From positions 1 to 33,917 of the forward strand of contig JAOPZA010000213.1 in the NCBI GenBank assembly GCA_025964325.1: a DNA stretch of 33,917 nt, in the 5' to 3' direction. Shown here piece by piece: positions 15,339-23,466 of this stretch. The position numbers and the translations under genes are program-made. The stretch comes from Conexibacter sp. GTDB taxonomy: Bacteria; Actinomycetota; Thermoleophilia; Solirubrobacterales; Solirubrobacteraceae. The first letter of the stretch is position 1, and every line of letters begins with the position of its first letter. The notes beneath the pieces were generated by a model. It did no database searches. It was not told the origin of the DNA and saw nothing but the letters and a program-made list of their open reading frames with translations.

Positions 15339-16632
15339 CCTGCTCCTCTTCCCTCTTGTGGTGGTCGGCCTCGTGCTCGGCCTGGATCATCTCCTCGTCG
15401 AGCGCGAGCCCCTGGTGGTGCAGCGTGTGGCCCATGCGGTCGCGCTTGGCCCGCAGGTAGGCCTCGTTGTGCGGGTTGGGCGTCGGCTGGATCGGCACCT
15501 GGTCGGTGACCGACAGGCCATAGCCCTCCAGCCCGATGATCTTCTTCGGGTTGTTCGTGAGGATGCGGATGCTCGAGAGGCCGAGGTCGCCGAGGATCTG
15601 CGCGCCGATCCCGTAGTCGCGCAGGTCGGCCGGCAGGCCGAGTCTGAGGTTGGCGTCGACGGTGTCGAGCCCCTCCTCCTGCAGTCTGTAGGCCTTCAGC
15701 TTGTTCAGCAGGCCGATCCCGCGGCCCTCCTGCGCGAGGTAGAGGAGGACGCCCTCGCCCTCCTCCTCGATCATCGCGAGCGCCGACTCGAGCTGCTCCC
15801 CGCAGTCGCACCGGAGCGAGTGGAAGACGTCGCCGGTGAGGCACTCCGAGTGCACGCGCACGAGCACGTCGTCTCTGCCGGCGATGTCGCCCTTGACCAT
15901 CGCGACGTGGTGCTTGTCGTCGACCATCGAGCGGTAGCCGACGACCTGGAAGTCGCCGAAGGCGGTCGGCAGCGAGGTCGCGACGACGCGCTCGATCAGC
16001 TTGTCGTGCCTGCGGCGATAGGCGATCAGGTCGGCGACCGTGATCATCTTCAGCCCGTGACGCTGGGTGTAGGGGACGAGGTCCCCGACGCGCGCCATCG
16101 TGCCGTCGTCGTTCATGATCTCGCAGATCACGCCGGACGGGTTGAGCCCGGCGAGGCGGGCGAGGTCGACGGCCGCCTCGGTCTGGCCGATCCGCTCGAG
16201 CACGCCGCCCGCCTTCGCCTTCAGCGGGAAGACGTGGCCCGGCTGCACGAGGTCGCGCGGCGCCGCGTTGGGGTCGATCGCGACCTGGATCGTCTGCGCC
16301 CGGTCGGCCGCCGAGATGCCGGTCGTGACGCCCTCGCGCGCCTCGATCGAGACGGTGAAGGCGGTCTCGAAGGCGGACTCGTTCTTCGACGCCATCAGGT
16401 CGAGGCCGAGCTCCTCGCAGCGCTCGGGCGTGAGCGCGAGGCAGATCAGTCCGCGCCCCTCCTTCGCCATGAAGTTGACGGCCTCGGGCGTGACGAACTG
16501 GGCCGCCATCGTCAGGTCGCCCTCGTTCTCGCGATCCTCGTCGTCGCAGACGACGACCATCTTGCCCTCGCGGATGTCGTCGATCGCCTCCTCGACGGTG
16601 GCGAAGTGCATTGCGGTCTCGGATCGGCTCAT
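15331..16632 (-). CDS. ribBA: Bifunctional DHBP synthase / GTP cyclohydrolase II
   Basis: Supplies both precursors of lumazine. N-terminal RibB domain (about 1-205): ribulose-5-P to dihydroxybutanone-P, with the acidic loop [19 protein letters not shown] and [16 protein letters not shown]-terminal RibA domain (about 206-405): GTP to diaminopyrimidine, with zinc cysteines in [53 protein letters not shown] and the LTNNPKKI segment. Both active sites look intact. The C-terminal ~30 residues are an unusual His/Glu-rich tail ([19 protein letters not shown]). The stop overlaps ribH; the start overlaps the ribE stop (ATGA). 433 residues. Confidence 0.97.
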   Translation of the reverse strand: MSRSETAMHFATVEEAIDDIREGKMVVVCDDEDRENEGDLTMAAQFVTPEAVNFMAKEGRGLICLALTPERCEELGLDLMASKNESAFETAFTVSIEAREGVTTGISAADRAQTIQVAIDPNAAPRDLVQPGHVFPLKAKAGGVLERIGQTEAAVDLARLAGLNPSGVICEIMNDDGTMARVGDLVPYTQRHGLKMITVADLIAYRRRHDKLIERVVATSLPTAFGDFQVVGYRSMVDDKHHVAMVKGDIAGRDDVLVRVHSECLTGDVFHSLRCDCGEQLESALAMIEEEGEGVLLYLAQEGRGIGLLNKLKAYRLQEEGLDTVDANLRLGLPADLRDYGIGAQILGDLGLSSIRILTNNPKKIIGLEGYGLSVTDQVPIQPTPNPHNEAYLRAKRDRMGHTLHHQGLALDEEMIQAEHEADHHKREEEQDG

Positions 16633-17219
16633 CGGCTCGCCCCCACCAGCTTCTCGACGTATTTGGCCAGCACGTCCACCTCCAGGTTCACGGGGGACCC
16701 GGGTGCGGCCGCGCCCAGGCTCGTGCGCTCGATCGTCTCCGGGATCAGCGCCACGCTGAGCGAGCTGTCGTCGACGGCGGCGACGGTCAGGCTGATCCCG
16801 TCGATCGCGATCGACCCCTTCTCGACGACGTAGCGCAACAGATCCGGCGGTGCTTCGATCCGTACGACGCGCGAGAAGCCGTCTTCGTTCACCTCGGCGA
16901 TCGTGCCGAGGCCGTCGACGTGGCCCTGCACGACGTGGCCGCCGAGGCGATCCTGCGCGCGCAGCGGCAGCTCGAGGTTGACGCGTGCGCCGGTCGCGGC
17001 CGTGGCCAGCGAGGAGCGGCGCAGCGTCTCGTTCATGACGTCGGCGCCGAAGCCCTCGGCGGTCGGCGCGACGGCGGTCAGGCAGACGCCGTTGACGGCG
17101 ACCGAGTCGCCCTCCGACAGCTCCGCCCCCAGCTCCGTCGCGATCGCGAGCCGGACGCCGTCGGCGGTCGGCTCGACCGCCGCGATCGTGCCGAGTCCCT
17201 GCACCAGTCCCGTGAACAT
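16629..17219 (-). CDS. ribE: Riboflavin synthase alpha chain
   Basis: Dismutates two lumazine molecules to riboflavin. 196 residues with two tandem barrel repeats: [27 protein letters not shown] and NETLRRSS in the first, then [31 protein letters not shown] and [10 protein letters not shown] in the second, all family hallmarks. It starts 2 nt after a His-rich mini-ORF whose last codons supply a GAAGGG ribosome site. The end overlaps ribBA as ATGA. Confidence 0.97.
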   Translation of the reverse strand: MFTGLVQGLGTIAAVEPTADGVRLAIATELGAELSEGDSVAVNGVCLTAVAPTAEGFGADVMNETLRRSSLATAATGARVNLELPLRAQDRLGGHVVQGHVDGLGTIAEVNEDGFSRVVRIEAPPDLLRYVVEKGSIAIDGISLTVAAVDDSSLSVALIPETIERTSLGAAAPGSPVNLEVDVLAKYVEKLVGASR

Positions 17220-17221
17220 CG

Positions 17222-17293
17222 TCAGTGGCCCTTCTCGTGACCTTCGTGATGGAAGCGTTCGTGATGGAAGCGTTCGTGATGGAGGCCGCCCAC
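17222..17293 (-). CDS. Candidate His-rich 23-residue peptide between ribD and ribE
   Basis: Start GTG at 17293, 8 nt after AAGGAG (17302-17307), the best-spaced ribosome site in this operon; an in-frame GTG at 17299 overlaps the ribD stop as GTGA. The peptide has 8 His of 23, built from the 5-residue unit HHERF repeated from a 15-bp DNA repeat (CATCACGAACGCTTC, two full and one partial copy), and ends HHEGHEKGH. Its stop is 2 nt before the ribE ATG, so it could couple ribD to ribE translation. It may bind metal, or it may be a simple in-frame repeat with no product. I know no family for it. Confidence 0.4.
   Translation of the reverse strand: MGGLHHERFHHERFHHEGHEKGH
17242..17285. repeat. 15-bp tandem repeat between ribD and ribE
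   Basis: Plus-strand unit TTCGTGATGGAAGCG in two full copies plus a partial third (TTCGTGATGGAGGCC). The period of 15 keeps any reading frame. The flank CTTCTCGTGACCTTCGTG resembles TTCGTG-type intergenic repeats that I recall from other bacterial phyla; that link is not proven. Confidence 0.8.
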
Positions 17294-17295
17294 GC

Positions 17296-18417
17296 TCACC
17301 ACTCCTTCAGCCGCGCGGTGACCACGAGGTCCTCGCCGATCTGCTCGCACTCGAGGCTCAGCGCCCGCTGCGCCTCCGCGATCGTCTCGACGCCCTCGCC
17401 CTCGAGCGGGTCGCGCGCGGTGCGGCCGCCGAGCACGAGCGGCGCGAGGAAGAGCCGCAGCTCGTCGATCTCGCCGGCGTCGAAGAAGGCGCCCGCGAGC
17501 CGCGGTCCGCCCTCGAGCAGGACCGACGCGATGCCGGTCGCGCCGAGCTGGTCGAGCGCGGAGCTCACGCGCGCCGGCTCGTTCGCGCCGGTCGCGACGA
17601 TCACCTCGACGCCATGCGTCTCGAGTGCGTCGGTCGCAGCGCGCGGCGCGGCGCGCGAGACGACGACGATCAGCGGGATCTCGGAGGCGGCGCGGACGAG
17701 CTGCGAGTCGAGCGGCAGCCGTGCCTCGGAGTCGAACACGACGCGGCGCGGCTGGCGCGCGACGCCCTCGATGCGGGCCGTCAGCTGCGGGTCGTCGGCG
17801 AGCGCCGTGCCGATCCCGACGACGACGGCGTCGCACTCGGCGCGCCAGTGGTGCGCCAGGTGGCGGCTCTGCGTGCCGGAGATCCACTTCGAGTCGCCGG
17901 CGCGCGTCGCGACCTTGCCGTCGAGCGTCATCGCCGACTTGAAGAGGACCCACGGCCGGCCGCTGCGTCCGTGCTTGCGGAAGGCCTGGTTGAGCAGCCG
18001 CGCGCGGGCCGCCAGCTCGCCTTCGGCCAGCTCGACCTCGATCCCCTCGTCGCGCAGGATGCCGAGGCCGCGGCCGGCGGCCTTCTCGGTCGGGTCGTCG
18101 GAGGCGACGACGACGCGGCGGATGCCGGAGGCGATGATCGCGTCGGTGCAGGGCGGCTGCTTGCCGGTGTGGCAGCAGGGCTCGAGCGAGACGTAGAGCG
18201 TCGCGCCCTCGACGTCGGCGTCGCCCAGCGCGCGGATCGCCTCGACCTCGGCGTGCGCCTCGCCGTAGGCGGAGTGCCAGCCCTCCGCGAGCACCTCGCC
18301 GTCGCGCGCGATCACGGCGCCGACGAGCGGGTTCGGGCTGACACGGCCGCGTCCCTGCGCCGCGATCTCGATCGCGCGCGAGAGGTGGAGCCTGTCGGTG
18401 TCGGTGCGAAGGGGCAT
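17296..18417 (-). CDS. ribD: Bifunctional riboflavin deaminase/reductase RibD
   Basis: Deaminates then reduces the GTP-derived pyrimidine. 373 residues from the ATG at 18417. N-terminal deaminase (1-145): SPNPLVGAVIARDGEVLAEG, zinc site GEAHAEVEAI with SLEPCCHTGKQPPCTDAII. C-terminal reductase (about 150-373): RPWVLFKSAMTLDGKVATRAG, ISGTQSRHLAHHWRAECDAV, VGIGTALADDPQLTAR and VLLEGGPRLAGAFFDAG. An in-frame reading continues upstream but only the part from MPLRTDTDRLHLSRAIEIA is RibD-like. Its leader has a hairpin close to the start (18428-18450). First gene of the riboflavin operon. Confidence 0.97.
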   Translation of the reverse strand: MPLRTDTDRLHLSRAIEIAAQGRGRVSPNPLVGAVIARDGEVLAEGWHSAYGEAHAEVEAIRALGDADVEGATLYVSLEPCCHTGKQPPCTDAIIASGIRRVVVASDDPTEKAAGRGLGILRDEGIEVELAEGELAARARLLNQAFRKHGRSGRPWVLFKSAMTLDGKVATRAGDSKWISGTQSRHLAHHWRAECDAVVVGIGTALADDPQLTARIEGVARQPRRVVFDSEARLPLDSQLVRAASEIPLIVVVSRAAPRAATDALETHGVEVIVATGANEPARVSSALDQLGATGIASVLLEGGPRLAGAFFDAGEIDELRLFLAPLVLGGRTARDPLEGEGVETIAEAQRALSLECEQIGEDLVVTARLKEW

Positions 18418-18427
18418 CTCGGTGGCC

Positions 18428-18461
18428 GGGGTTGGTTGGAAACCCACCCCGCTTGAGGATA
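18428..18461 (-). promoter_or_regulatory. Candidate ribD promoter and 5' hairpin
   Basis: Minus strand: TATCCT (18461-18456) fits a -10 box. A transcript starting about 7 nt later would begin at a hairpin GGGGTGGGTT tcc AACCAACCCC (18450-18428; 10 pairs, one mismatch) that ends 10 nt before the ribD ATG and would cover the ribosome site. No FMN riboswitch consensus is visible here, so this hairpin is the only candidate control element seen. Confidence 0.4.
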
Positions 18462-18536
18462 CGCGGCCTCTGGCCACGGGCCTGCCGCGACGCGCGATTC
18501 TCAGGCGCGGCGCAGGTTCCCGCGGCGGGGCACAGC

Positions 18537-20321
18537 TCAGCCGCACCTGCCGCCGTGCAGTCGGTAGACCGCCATCTGCGGCCCGGGTCGCTCGTAGGCG
18601 AAGGGGTAGTAGTCGAACGACCAGTCGAAGTTGAAGGCCGGCGGCGTCGCGCCGGCCTTGTAGGGCGTCGCCCGCAGCACCACCTGGCCCTGCTGCTCGA
18701 GCGCGCGGTAGTAGGCGATCGCGAGCGGCGCCTGCTGCGGCTGCGCGAACGCCCGGTCGCGCTGCATCGAGGCGGTCACGACCCAGCAGTAGCCGCCGCG
18801 CACGTAGTCGTCGAGCAGCGCCGGGCGCAGCGTCCGCTCGTACTTGTCGACTCTGACGTAGCGCGTCCTGCCCCCCGGCAGCGGCCGGCCGGCGTCGTCG
18901 ACGTTCGCGCGCGCGGTGTCCCACAGCCGCCAGCGGTTGCCGTCCGGCAGCGCGGGGTGCGCGTGGTCGGGGTCGGCGTACCAGGCGTCCGGCACGACCG
19001 GTTCGACGACGACGCCGGCGCCCGCCGGGATCTGCGCGAGCATCCAGCCGCGGACGGCGTTGCGGGTGTCGGCGCGGGCGAGCACGACGTCGACGTGGAG
19101 ACTCGTGACGACGCCCTGCGCCAGCAGGGCGGCCGCGACCACGACGCCGGCGAGCGGTCCGAGCGCCGGCGCGCGGCGCGCGACCGTCCGGACGACGGCG
19201 AGGCCGAAGGAGGCGGCGAGCACGATCACGATCGGCAGCACCGGCAGGATCCAGCGGCCGAAGTAGCGGTCCTGGGTCCCCATGTAGAGGACGTAGAGGA
19301 GCGGCGCGGGCAGCAGCAGGAGCGCGAGCGCGCGGTCGCGCAGCGCCAGCCGCACGGCGCCGCCGAGCGCCGCCAGCGCGGGGACCCACCCGAGCCCCCA
19401 GGTCAGGCTCCAGAGGTAGTAGACGATCCCGCTGCGCTGCGTCAGGCCGAGCTTCGCCAGCTCGTCGCCGCCGGCCAGCCCCTGCTGCTCGGAGATGCCG
19501 GCGTGGAAGGCGGAGAAGTCGAGGAACGTGTACGGGCTCGCGACGAAGAGGCCGGCGAGCGCGGCCACCAGCGCGAGCGCGACCATCCGCGCGCCGCGAG
19601 CGACCGGCGCCGCGCCGCCGGCCCGCAGGTGGAGCGCGATCGCGGTCAGCAGCGGGAGCAGGACGATCCCGGCGGTGTACTTCGTGCCGGCGGCGAGCCC
19701 GGCCGCGAAGCCGCCCAGCAGGACGTCGAGCGTCCAGCCGCGGCGCAGCACGAGGGCGGCCCCCAGCAGCGAGAGCGTCGCGGGCGCGAGCGTCGGGACG
19801 TCGTTGAGCGCGAGGTGGCCGTAGAAGACGGGCAGGAAGGCGCAGGCGCCGAGCGCCGCCGACAGCAGCCCGACGCGGCGCTCGAAGAGGCGGCTGCCGA
19901 GCGCGTGCAGGAGCCAGACGGCGAGCGTCCCGAGCAGCGCCGTCGTGACGCGCGCGATCAGGAAGACCTGGGTGGGGTCGTTCGTGAAGGCCTTCGAGAC
20001 CGCCTCGCGGCTGCCGAACCAGACGGCGTAGATCGCGTACAGCAGCTCGGAGTAGCCGGGCGGGTTGAGGAAGTAGCGCGGGTCGAGCGAATGGCCGAAG
20101 AAGCCGATCGCGATCGGGACGAAGTGCCCCTCCTCGTCGCTGTTGTAGGAGAACGGCATGCCGTTGCCGATCCCCCAGAGGCGCAGTCCGAAGGCGGCCA
20201 ACAGGACGACGACGAGCGCGAGCGTGACCGTCCGATCGCGTTCGGGGAGAAGCCCACGACGCGACCCCGCGAGCGAGGGCGGGGCGCCGAACCGGAGCCT
20301 GTGGACGGTGGACGACGCCAT
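18537..20321 (-). CDS. Multi-pass membrane glycosyltransferase, GT39/ArnT-like
   Basis: 594 residues, GT-C fold type (PMT/ArnT/GT39 or GT83-like). First membrane helix at about 33-48 (LALVVVLLAAFGLRLW), then an outward loop with the acidic motif NSDEEGHFVPIA near residue 60, where this superfamily has its catalytic Asp/Glu, and DPRYFLNPPGYSELLYA. Some ten hydrophobic segments follow to about residue 410 (LLGGFAAGLAAGTKYTAGIV; YFGRWILPVLPIVIVLA), then a C-terminal soluble domain of ~180 residues (WMLAQIPAGAGVVVEPVVP). Such enzymes use polyprenyl-phosphate sugars, which the divergent GT2 gene could supply. The sugar and acceptor are unknown. Confidence 0.8.
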   Translation of the reverse strand: MASSTVHRLRFGAPPSLAGSRRGLLPERDRTVTLALVVVLLAAFGLRLWGIGNGMPFSYNSDEEGHFVPIAIGFFGHSLDPRYFLNPPGYSELLYAIYAVWFGSREAVSKAFTNDPTQVFLIARVTTALLGTLAVWLLHALGSRLFERRVGLLSAALGACAFLPVFYGHLALNDVPTLAPATLSLLGAALVLRRGWTLDVLLGGFAAGLAAGTKYTAGIVLLPLLTAIALHLRAGGAAPVARGARMVALALVAALAGLFVASPYTFLDFSAFHAGISEQQGLAGGDELAKLGLTQRSGIVYYLWSLTWGLGWVPALAALGGAVRLALRDRALALLLLPAPLLYVLYMGTQDRYFGRWILPVLPIVIVLAASFGLAVVRTVARRAPALGPLAGVVVAAALLAQGVVTSLHVDVVLARADTRNAVRGWMLAQIPAGAGVVVEPVVPDAWYADPDHAHPALPDGNRWRLWDTARANVDDAGRPLPGGRTRYVRVDKYERTLRPALLDDYVRGGYCWVVTASMQRDRAFAQPQQAPLAIAYYRALEQQGQVVLRATPYKAGATPPAFNFDWSFDYYPFAYERPGPQMAVYRLHGGRCG

Positions 20322-20392
20322 TGAGGGGCAGTGCGGTCCGGCGCGCGTGGCGTTCGGTCCGGACCTTTGGGATACTGCGAGCCGAGTTTACG

Positions 20393-20433
20393 GCACCGCC
20401 GTGGGCGACCGGCGAACGCCTCCCACGGCGTGC
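20393..20433 (+). promoter_or_regulatory. Hairpin in the leader of the GT2 gene
   Basis: CGCCGTGGG (20397-20405) pairs with CCCACGGCG (20422-20430) across a 16-nt loop; with one bulged C the stem extends to GCAC/GTGC. It lies 60 nt before the GT2 start, in the 172-nt divergent region. A GATACT (20369-20374), possible -10, lies upstream, so the hairpin could be in the transcript leader. Promoter assignment is weak. Confidence 0.4.
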
Positions 20434-20493
20434 GCGGGCATCCGGGAGGTCCCCCGTCCCCCTTCCGTCGGCCTCCCCGACATCTGGAATCCC

Positions 20494-21525
20494 ATGAAGC
20501 TGATCATTCAGATCCCTTGCAAAGACGAGGAAGAGCACCTTCCCGCGACGCTCGCCGACCTGCCGCGCACCGTGCCCGGCTTCGACACCGTCGAGACGCT
20601 CGTGATCGACGACGGCTCGACCGACCGCACGATCGAGGTCGCCCGCGCGAACGGCGTCAACCACATCGTCAAGCTGACGAACAACAAGGGACTCGCGGCC
20701 GGGTTCCAGGCGGGCCTCGACGCGGCCCTGAAGCTCGGCGCCGACGTCGTCGTCAACACCGACGCCGACAACCAGTACCAGGGCGCCGACATCCCGAGAC
20801 TCGTCGCGCCGATCCTCGCGGGCAACGCCGACATGGTGATCGGCGACCGCCAGGTCGAGACGATCGAGCACTTCTCGCCGCTGAAGAAGTCGCTCCAGAA
20901 GCTCGGCTCCTGGGTCGTCCGCCAGGCCTCGGAGACGACCGTCCCCGACACGACCTCCGGCTTCCGCGCCTACAACCGCGAGGCCGCGCTGCAGATGCAG
21001 GTCGTCTCGAAGTTCACCTACACGCTCGAGACGATCATCCAGGCCGGCAAGCTGCTCGTCGCCGTCGACCACGTCCCGATCCGGACGAACCCGAAGACGC
21101 GCGAGTCGCGCCTCTTCCCGTCGATGGGCGCCTACGTGCGGCGCAACTCGATCTCGATCTTCCGCATCTATGCCCAGTACGAGCCGCTGAAGGTCTTCTG
21201 GAGCGCGGGCGCGGTGATGGGCGTGATCTCGCTTGCCGTCTGGCTGCGCTTCCTCGTCTCCTGGATCGACGGTCAGGGCGCCGGCCACGTGCAGTCGCTG
21301 ATCCTCGGCGCCGTGCTGTTCATGGCCGCGATGCTGCTGTTCGCGCTCGGGGTGATCGGCGACCTGCTGGCGGCGCAGCGGACGCTCTCGCAGCGGACCT
21401 TCGAGCGGGTGCGAAGGATCGAGCTGGCGCTCGGCATCCCCCCCTCCCACTACGAGCCCGGCGCACCGCAGTCGAAGGACCGCGAGCCGGGCGGAACCGA
21501 CGATCGAGAGGCACTCGAGGTATGA
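20494..21525 (+). CDS. GT2 glycosyltransferase, polyprenyl-phosphate sugar synthase type
   Basis: 343 residues from the ATG at 20494; the longer in-frame reading upstream lacks homology. GT-A domain: MKLIIQIPCKDEEEHLPATL, VIDDGSTDRTIEVA, metal site VVNTDADNQYQGADIPRL and the acceptor motif DTTSGFRAYNREAAL. Two C-terminal membrane helices (AGAVMGVISLAVWLRFLVSW; ILGAVLFMAAMLLFALGVIG) match DPM1/GtrB/AglJ-like enzymes that move a sugar from NDP to polyprenyl phosphate on the cytoplasmic face. A short acidic C-terminal tail follows. The stop overlaps the methyltransferase ATG (ATGA). Donor for the GT39 protein is inference. Confidence 0.87.
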   Translation: MKLIIQIPCKDEEEHLPATLADLPRTVPGFDTVETLVIDDGSTDRTIEVARANGVNHIVKLTNNKGLAAGFQAGLDAALKLGADVVVNTDADNQYQGADIPRLVAPILAGNADMVIGDRQVETIEHFSPLKKSLQKLGSWVVRQASETTVPDTTSGFRAYNREAALQMQVVSKFTYTLETIIQAGKLLVAVDHVPIRTNPKTRESRLFPSMGAYVRRNSISIFRIYAQYEPLKVFWSAGAVMGVISLAVWLRFLVSWIDGQGAGHVQSLILGAVLFMAAMLLFALGVIGDLLAAQRTLSQRTFERVRRIELALGIPPSHYEPGAPQSKDREPGGTDDREALEV

Positions 21526-22145
21526 GCACGACGTCCGCCGCCGAGGCGGTCCCGACCGGCAACACGTTCGACAAGTACGGCTCGACGAACCCCGTCGTGC
21601 GCCGGCTGATGGCCCGCTTCGAGCGGACGCTGGGCGAGCTGTTCGAGGCGGCGAGGCCGGAGTCCGTGCTCGACGTCGGCTGCGGCGAGGGCGTGCTGAC
21701 GCACCAGTGGGCGGTCGCCCTCGGCGACCGCCGCATCGTCGGCATCGACCTGCCGGACGAGAAGCTCGCGGCCGAGCAGGCGACGCGCCGGCGGGAGAAC
21801 CTCGAGTACCTCACGATGAAGGCCGAGAACCTGCCGTTCGCCGACGACGAGTTCGACCTCGCGAGCGCGATCGAGGTGCTCGAGCACGTGCCCGATCCGG
21901 CGCACACCGTGGCCGAGATGGCACGCGTCGCGCAGCGCCACCTGCTCGTCTCGGTTCCCCGCGAGCCGCTTTGGCGCGGCCTCAACGTCGCCCGCGGCGC
22001 CTATGTGAAGGACCTCGGCAACACGCCCGGCCACGTCAACCACTGGTCGAAGCGATCGTTCGTCGCGCTGCTCTCGCAGCACGGCGAGGTCGTCGAGGCG
22101 CGCTCGCCGTTCCCGTGGACGATGCTGCTTGTCCGACTCGGATAG
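21522..22145 (+). CDS. Class I SAM-dependent methyltransferase
   Basis: 207 residues, Methyltransf_11/UbiE-like. N-terminal NTFDKYGSTNPVVRRLM; SAM motif I SVLDVGCGEGVLTHQ (about 49-63); motif II acid in IVGIDLP; KAENLPFADDEFDL; and motif post-I AIEVLEHVPDPAHTV. No membrane segment. The coupling on both sides (ATGA with GT2, 17-nt overlap with the flippase) ties it to the glycan pathway, possibly methylating a lipid-linked sugar; the substrate is not shown by sequence. Confidence 0.85.
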   Translation: MSTTSAAEAVPTGNTFDKYGSTNPVVRRLMARFERTLGELFEAARPESVLDVGCGEGVLTHQWAVALGDRRIVGIDLPDEKLAAEQATRRRENLEYLTMKAENLPFADDEFDLASAIEVLEHVPDPAHTVAEMARVAQRHLLVSVPREPLWRGLNVARGAYVKDLGNTPGHVNHWSKRSFVALLSQHGEVVEARSPFPWTMLLVRLG

Positions 22146-23466
22146 GGACTCCTCCTACGGTTCCGGCGCGCGCATCCTGACGGTCGGGATCGCGTCGACC
22201 GGGATCTTCACGTTCGCGTACCTCGCGCTCGCGAGCCACTCGCTCGACAAGACGGCGTACGGCCGCGTCTCGCTGCTGTGGTCGGTCATGTTCGTGATCC
22301 TGTCGGTGATCTACCGGCCGATCGAGCAGCTGCTCTCGCGCACGATCGCCGACCGCCGCGCCCGCGGCGCCGCGAGCCGGTCGCTGCGCGTGCCGGCGCT
22401 GATCCAAGCTGCCTTCGCGCTGCTGTTCCTGGTCGTCGCGCTGGCGCTGCGCCCGCGCATCGAGACCTCGCTGTTCGACGGCTCCTCGTCGCTCTACTGG
22501 ATCCTCGTCGTCGGCGTGCTGGCCTACGCCGGCAGCTACTTCGCGCGCGGCTGGCTCGCCGGCAACGAGCGCTTCGCGCTCTACGGCGGCCTCGTCTTCC
22601 TCGAGTCGACCTCGCGCTTCCTGTTCGCGCTGGCGGCCGCGCTCGGCATCGCGCACGGCCAGACGGCCGTCTCGATCGGCATGGCGGTCGCGCCGTTCGT
22701 CTCGCTCTGCGTCGTGCCGTTCGCGCTCACGCGCCGCGGCGGCGCGCTGCGGCGCGCGAGCTACGAGGAGCGCGAGGCGCCGGCGGTCGAGGCCGCCTTC
22801 GAAGGGCCCGCGCACGCGCAGGCAGAGGACGCGGCGACCGACCTGTCGATGGCGCACGGCGCTCGCTTCGCGGTCTCGGTCTTCGGGATCATGCTGGCCG
22901 AGCAGGCGCTGATGAACGCGGCGGTGCTGATCGTCAACGCGAAGTCGGGCGCGGCGCTGGCCGGCTTCGTCTTCAACGTGCTGATGATCGTGCGCGCGCC
23001 GCTGCAGCTCTTCCAGGCGGTGCAGACCTCGATCCTCCCCCACCTCGCCGGGCTCGAGGCGCGCGAGAGCGCCGACGAGTTCGCGCGCGCGATCCGCATC
23101 ACGGTTCTGGCGATCGCCGCGTTCGCCGGCGTCTGCGCGGTCGGGCTGCTCGCGATCGGGCCGTGGGTGATGTCGGCGGCGCTCGGCGACAAGGGCTTCA
23201 CCTACGAGCGCGGCGGCCTCGCGCTGGTCGCGGTCGGGATGGGCTTCCACCTCGTCGCCGGCACCCTCAACCAGGCGGCGCTGGCGCGCCATCGCGCCGG
23301 TCTCTCGGCCGCTGCCTGGCTGCTGTCGGCCGCGCTCTTCGTCGGCTGGGTCGCCTCGCCGATCATCAGCGACGTCGTGCTGCGGGTCGAGTCGGGCTAC
23401 TGCGGCGCCGCATTCATCCTCTCGTGCCTGCTGTTCGCGCTCTACCGGCGGCCGGTGGACGCGTAG
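22129..23466 (+). CDS. Polysaccharide flippase, MATE/MOP (Wzx-like)
   Basis: 445 residues, about 12 predicted membrane helices starting at about residue 14 (ILTVGIASTGIFTFAYLALA). The N-terminal SLDKTAYGRVSLLWSVMFVI and RPIEQLLSRTIADRRARG fit the polysaccharide/MATE flippase pattern (helix 2, then a basic loop). A ~45-residue acidic, probably cytoplasmic loop divides the two halves (AHAQAEDAATD). The second half has VLMIVRAPLQLFQAVQTSIL, a hallmark position of Wzx-like proteins. Start is TTG at 22129, overlapping the methyltransferase end by 17 nt; no other start gives the N-terminal helix. It would move a lipid-linked glycan across the membrane. Confidence 0.82.
   Translation: MSDSDRDSSYGSGARILTVGIASTGIFTFAYLALASHSLDKTAYGRVSLLWSVMFVILSVIYRPIEQLLSRTIADRRARGAASRSLRVPALIQAAFALLFLVVALALRPRIETSLFDGSSSLYWILVVGVLAYAGSYFARGWLAGNERFALYGGLVFLESTSRFLFALAAALGIAHGQTAVSIGMAVAPFVSLCVVPFALTRRGGALRRASYEEREAPAVEAAFEGPAHAQAEDAATDLSMAHGARFAVSVFGIMLAEQALMNAAVLIVNAKSGAALAGFVFNVLMIVRAPLQLFQAVQTSILPHLAGLEARESADEFARAIRITVLAIAAFAGVCAVGLLAIGPWVMSAALGDKGFTYERGGLALVAVGMGFHLVAGTLNQAALARHRAGLSAAAWLLSAALFVGWVASPIISDVVLRVESGYCGAAFILSCLLFALYRRPVDA

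Noticed and set aside
18418-18536. FMN riboswitch upstream of ribD
   Set aside because: The conserved RFN segments are absent; only a simple hairpin is present.
17296-21450. A 1384-codon minus-strand frame that would fuse GT39 and RibD
   Set aside because: Only its last ~373 codons are RibD; the rest is out of frame with the real GT39 gene.
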